NCBI RefSeq assembly: GCF_002902625.1
Contig: NZ_PPRG01000031.1
Span: forward strand, 1-64,000
DNA from: Staphylococcus devriesei
GTDB taxonomy: Bacteria; Bacillota; Bacilli; Staphylococcales; Staphylococcaceae
Direction: 5' to 3'
DNA: 64,000 bases
Shown: piece by piece, positions 63,961 to 64,000 of the stretch
Numbering within the stretch: the first letter of the stretch is position 1
How the letters are laid out: every line of letters begins with the position of its first letter
Program-made: the position numbers and the translations under genes
The notes under the pieces: model-generated
The model's input: only the letters and a program-made list of their open reading frames with translations
The model's database searches: none
Told to the model about the DNA's origin: nothing

Positions 63961-63999
63961 ATGTATTTCATAAACACCTTTATCTATTGGTTATTTTAA
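63961..63999 (+). other. Twelve-codon ORF after a promoter and ribosome site
   Basis: ATG preceded by AAGGGG at good spacing, reading MYFINTFIYWLF and then TAA just before the window ends. It could be a leader peptide, a small membrane peptide or the start of a broken gene. What follows lies outside the window, so I cannot decide. Confidence 0.35.
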
Positions 64000-64000
64000 T

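Overview
The window is an AT-rich stretch of a Staphylococcus chromosome, and almost all of it is core genome. The evidence is gene content and order: coiA-pepF-mecA-spx-trpS, the two oligopeptide permease operons opp4 and opp3, fabH-fabF, clpB, addAB, spsA-spsB, pgi, argGH, rocD-gudB, the seven-gene mnh antiporter operon, pepA, ndh, and sufA-yuzB. Protein lengths and motifs match S. aureus relatives closely. Several decayed genes, and the apparent lack of glpQ between argH and gudB (comparison from memory), suggest a non-aureus species, but I cannot name it. I see no insertion sequence, prophage, integrase, CRISPR array, tRNA or rRNA.

Region by region. (1) 1-5.9 kb: the small RNA RsaE/RoxS with its own promoter, oligoendopeptidase pepF, coiA broken by one in-frame TAG, the Clp adaptor mecA, spx, and trpS on the other strand. 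(2) 6.0-17.5 kb: two peptide ABC transporters, both read leftward. opp3BCDFA is intact. opp4ADFBC has a frameshifted binding-protein gene. Each has a CodY-like box at its promoter. (3) 17.7-23.8 kb: a small membrane protein, the fatty acid elongation pair fabH-fabF behind a perfect FapR-type palindrome, a YjzD-like peptide, and clpB behind CtsR heptads. (4) 24-30.6 kb: an OatA-like acyltransferase, sufT, a HAD phosphatase, CoA-disulfide reductase, a UPF0344 protein and an FAH-family hydrolase. (5) 30.7-41.3 kb: the AddAB recombination nuclease, signal peptidases SpsB (active) and SpsA (catalytically dead), a TVP38 protein and pgi. (6) 41.5-50.6 kb: argGH behind an ARG box and a CodY box, a truncated MFS transporter, gudB and rocD, an old-yellow-enzyme reductase, an S1-domain protein, cyclophilin and kapB. 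(7) 50.6-56.4 kb: mnhABCDEFG. (8) 56.5-64 kb: an intergenic hairpin repeat, an FAD protein, a thioesterase, an NhaC-type transporter, pepA, ndh, sufA and yuzB. A rightward promoter with a 12-codon ORF lies at the edge.

How it fits together. Much of the window handles peptides and amino acids: peptide uptake (opp3, opp4), peptidases (pepF, pepA), arginine synthesis (argGH) and ornithine/glutamate breakdown (rocD-gudB). CodY-like sites recur at these genes. A second theme is stress and thiol homeostasis: spx, mecA, clpB, cdr, sufT and sufA. RsaE, known in S. aureus to act on opp and central-metabolism mRNAs, sits about 17 kb from its likely target opp3.

I found no convincing undescribed multi-gene system. 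The best leads are three gene decays (coiA, opp4A, the MFS remnant) plus an aberrant KapB tail, the regulatory sites, a palindrome upstream of ndh, a dispersed hairpin family, and the short ORF at the right edge.
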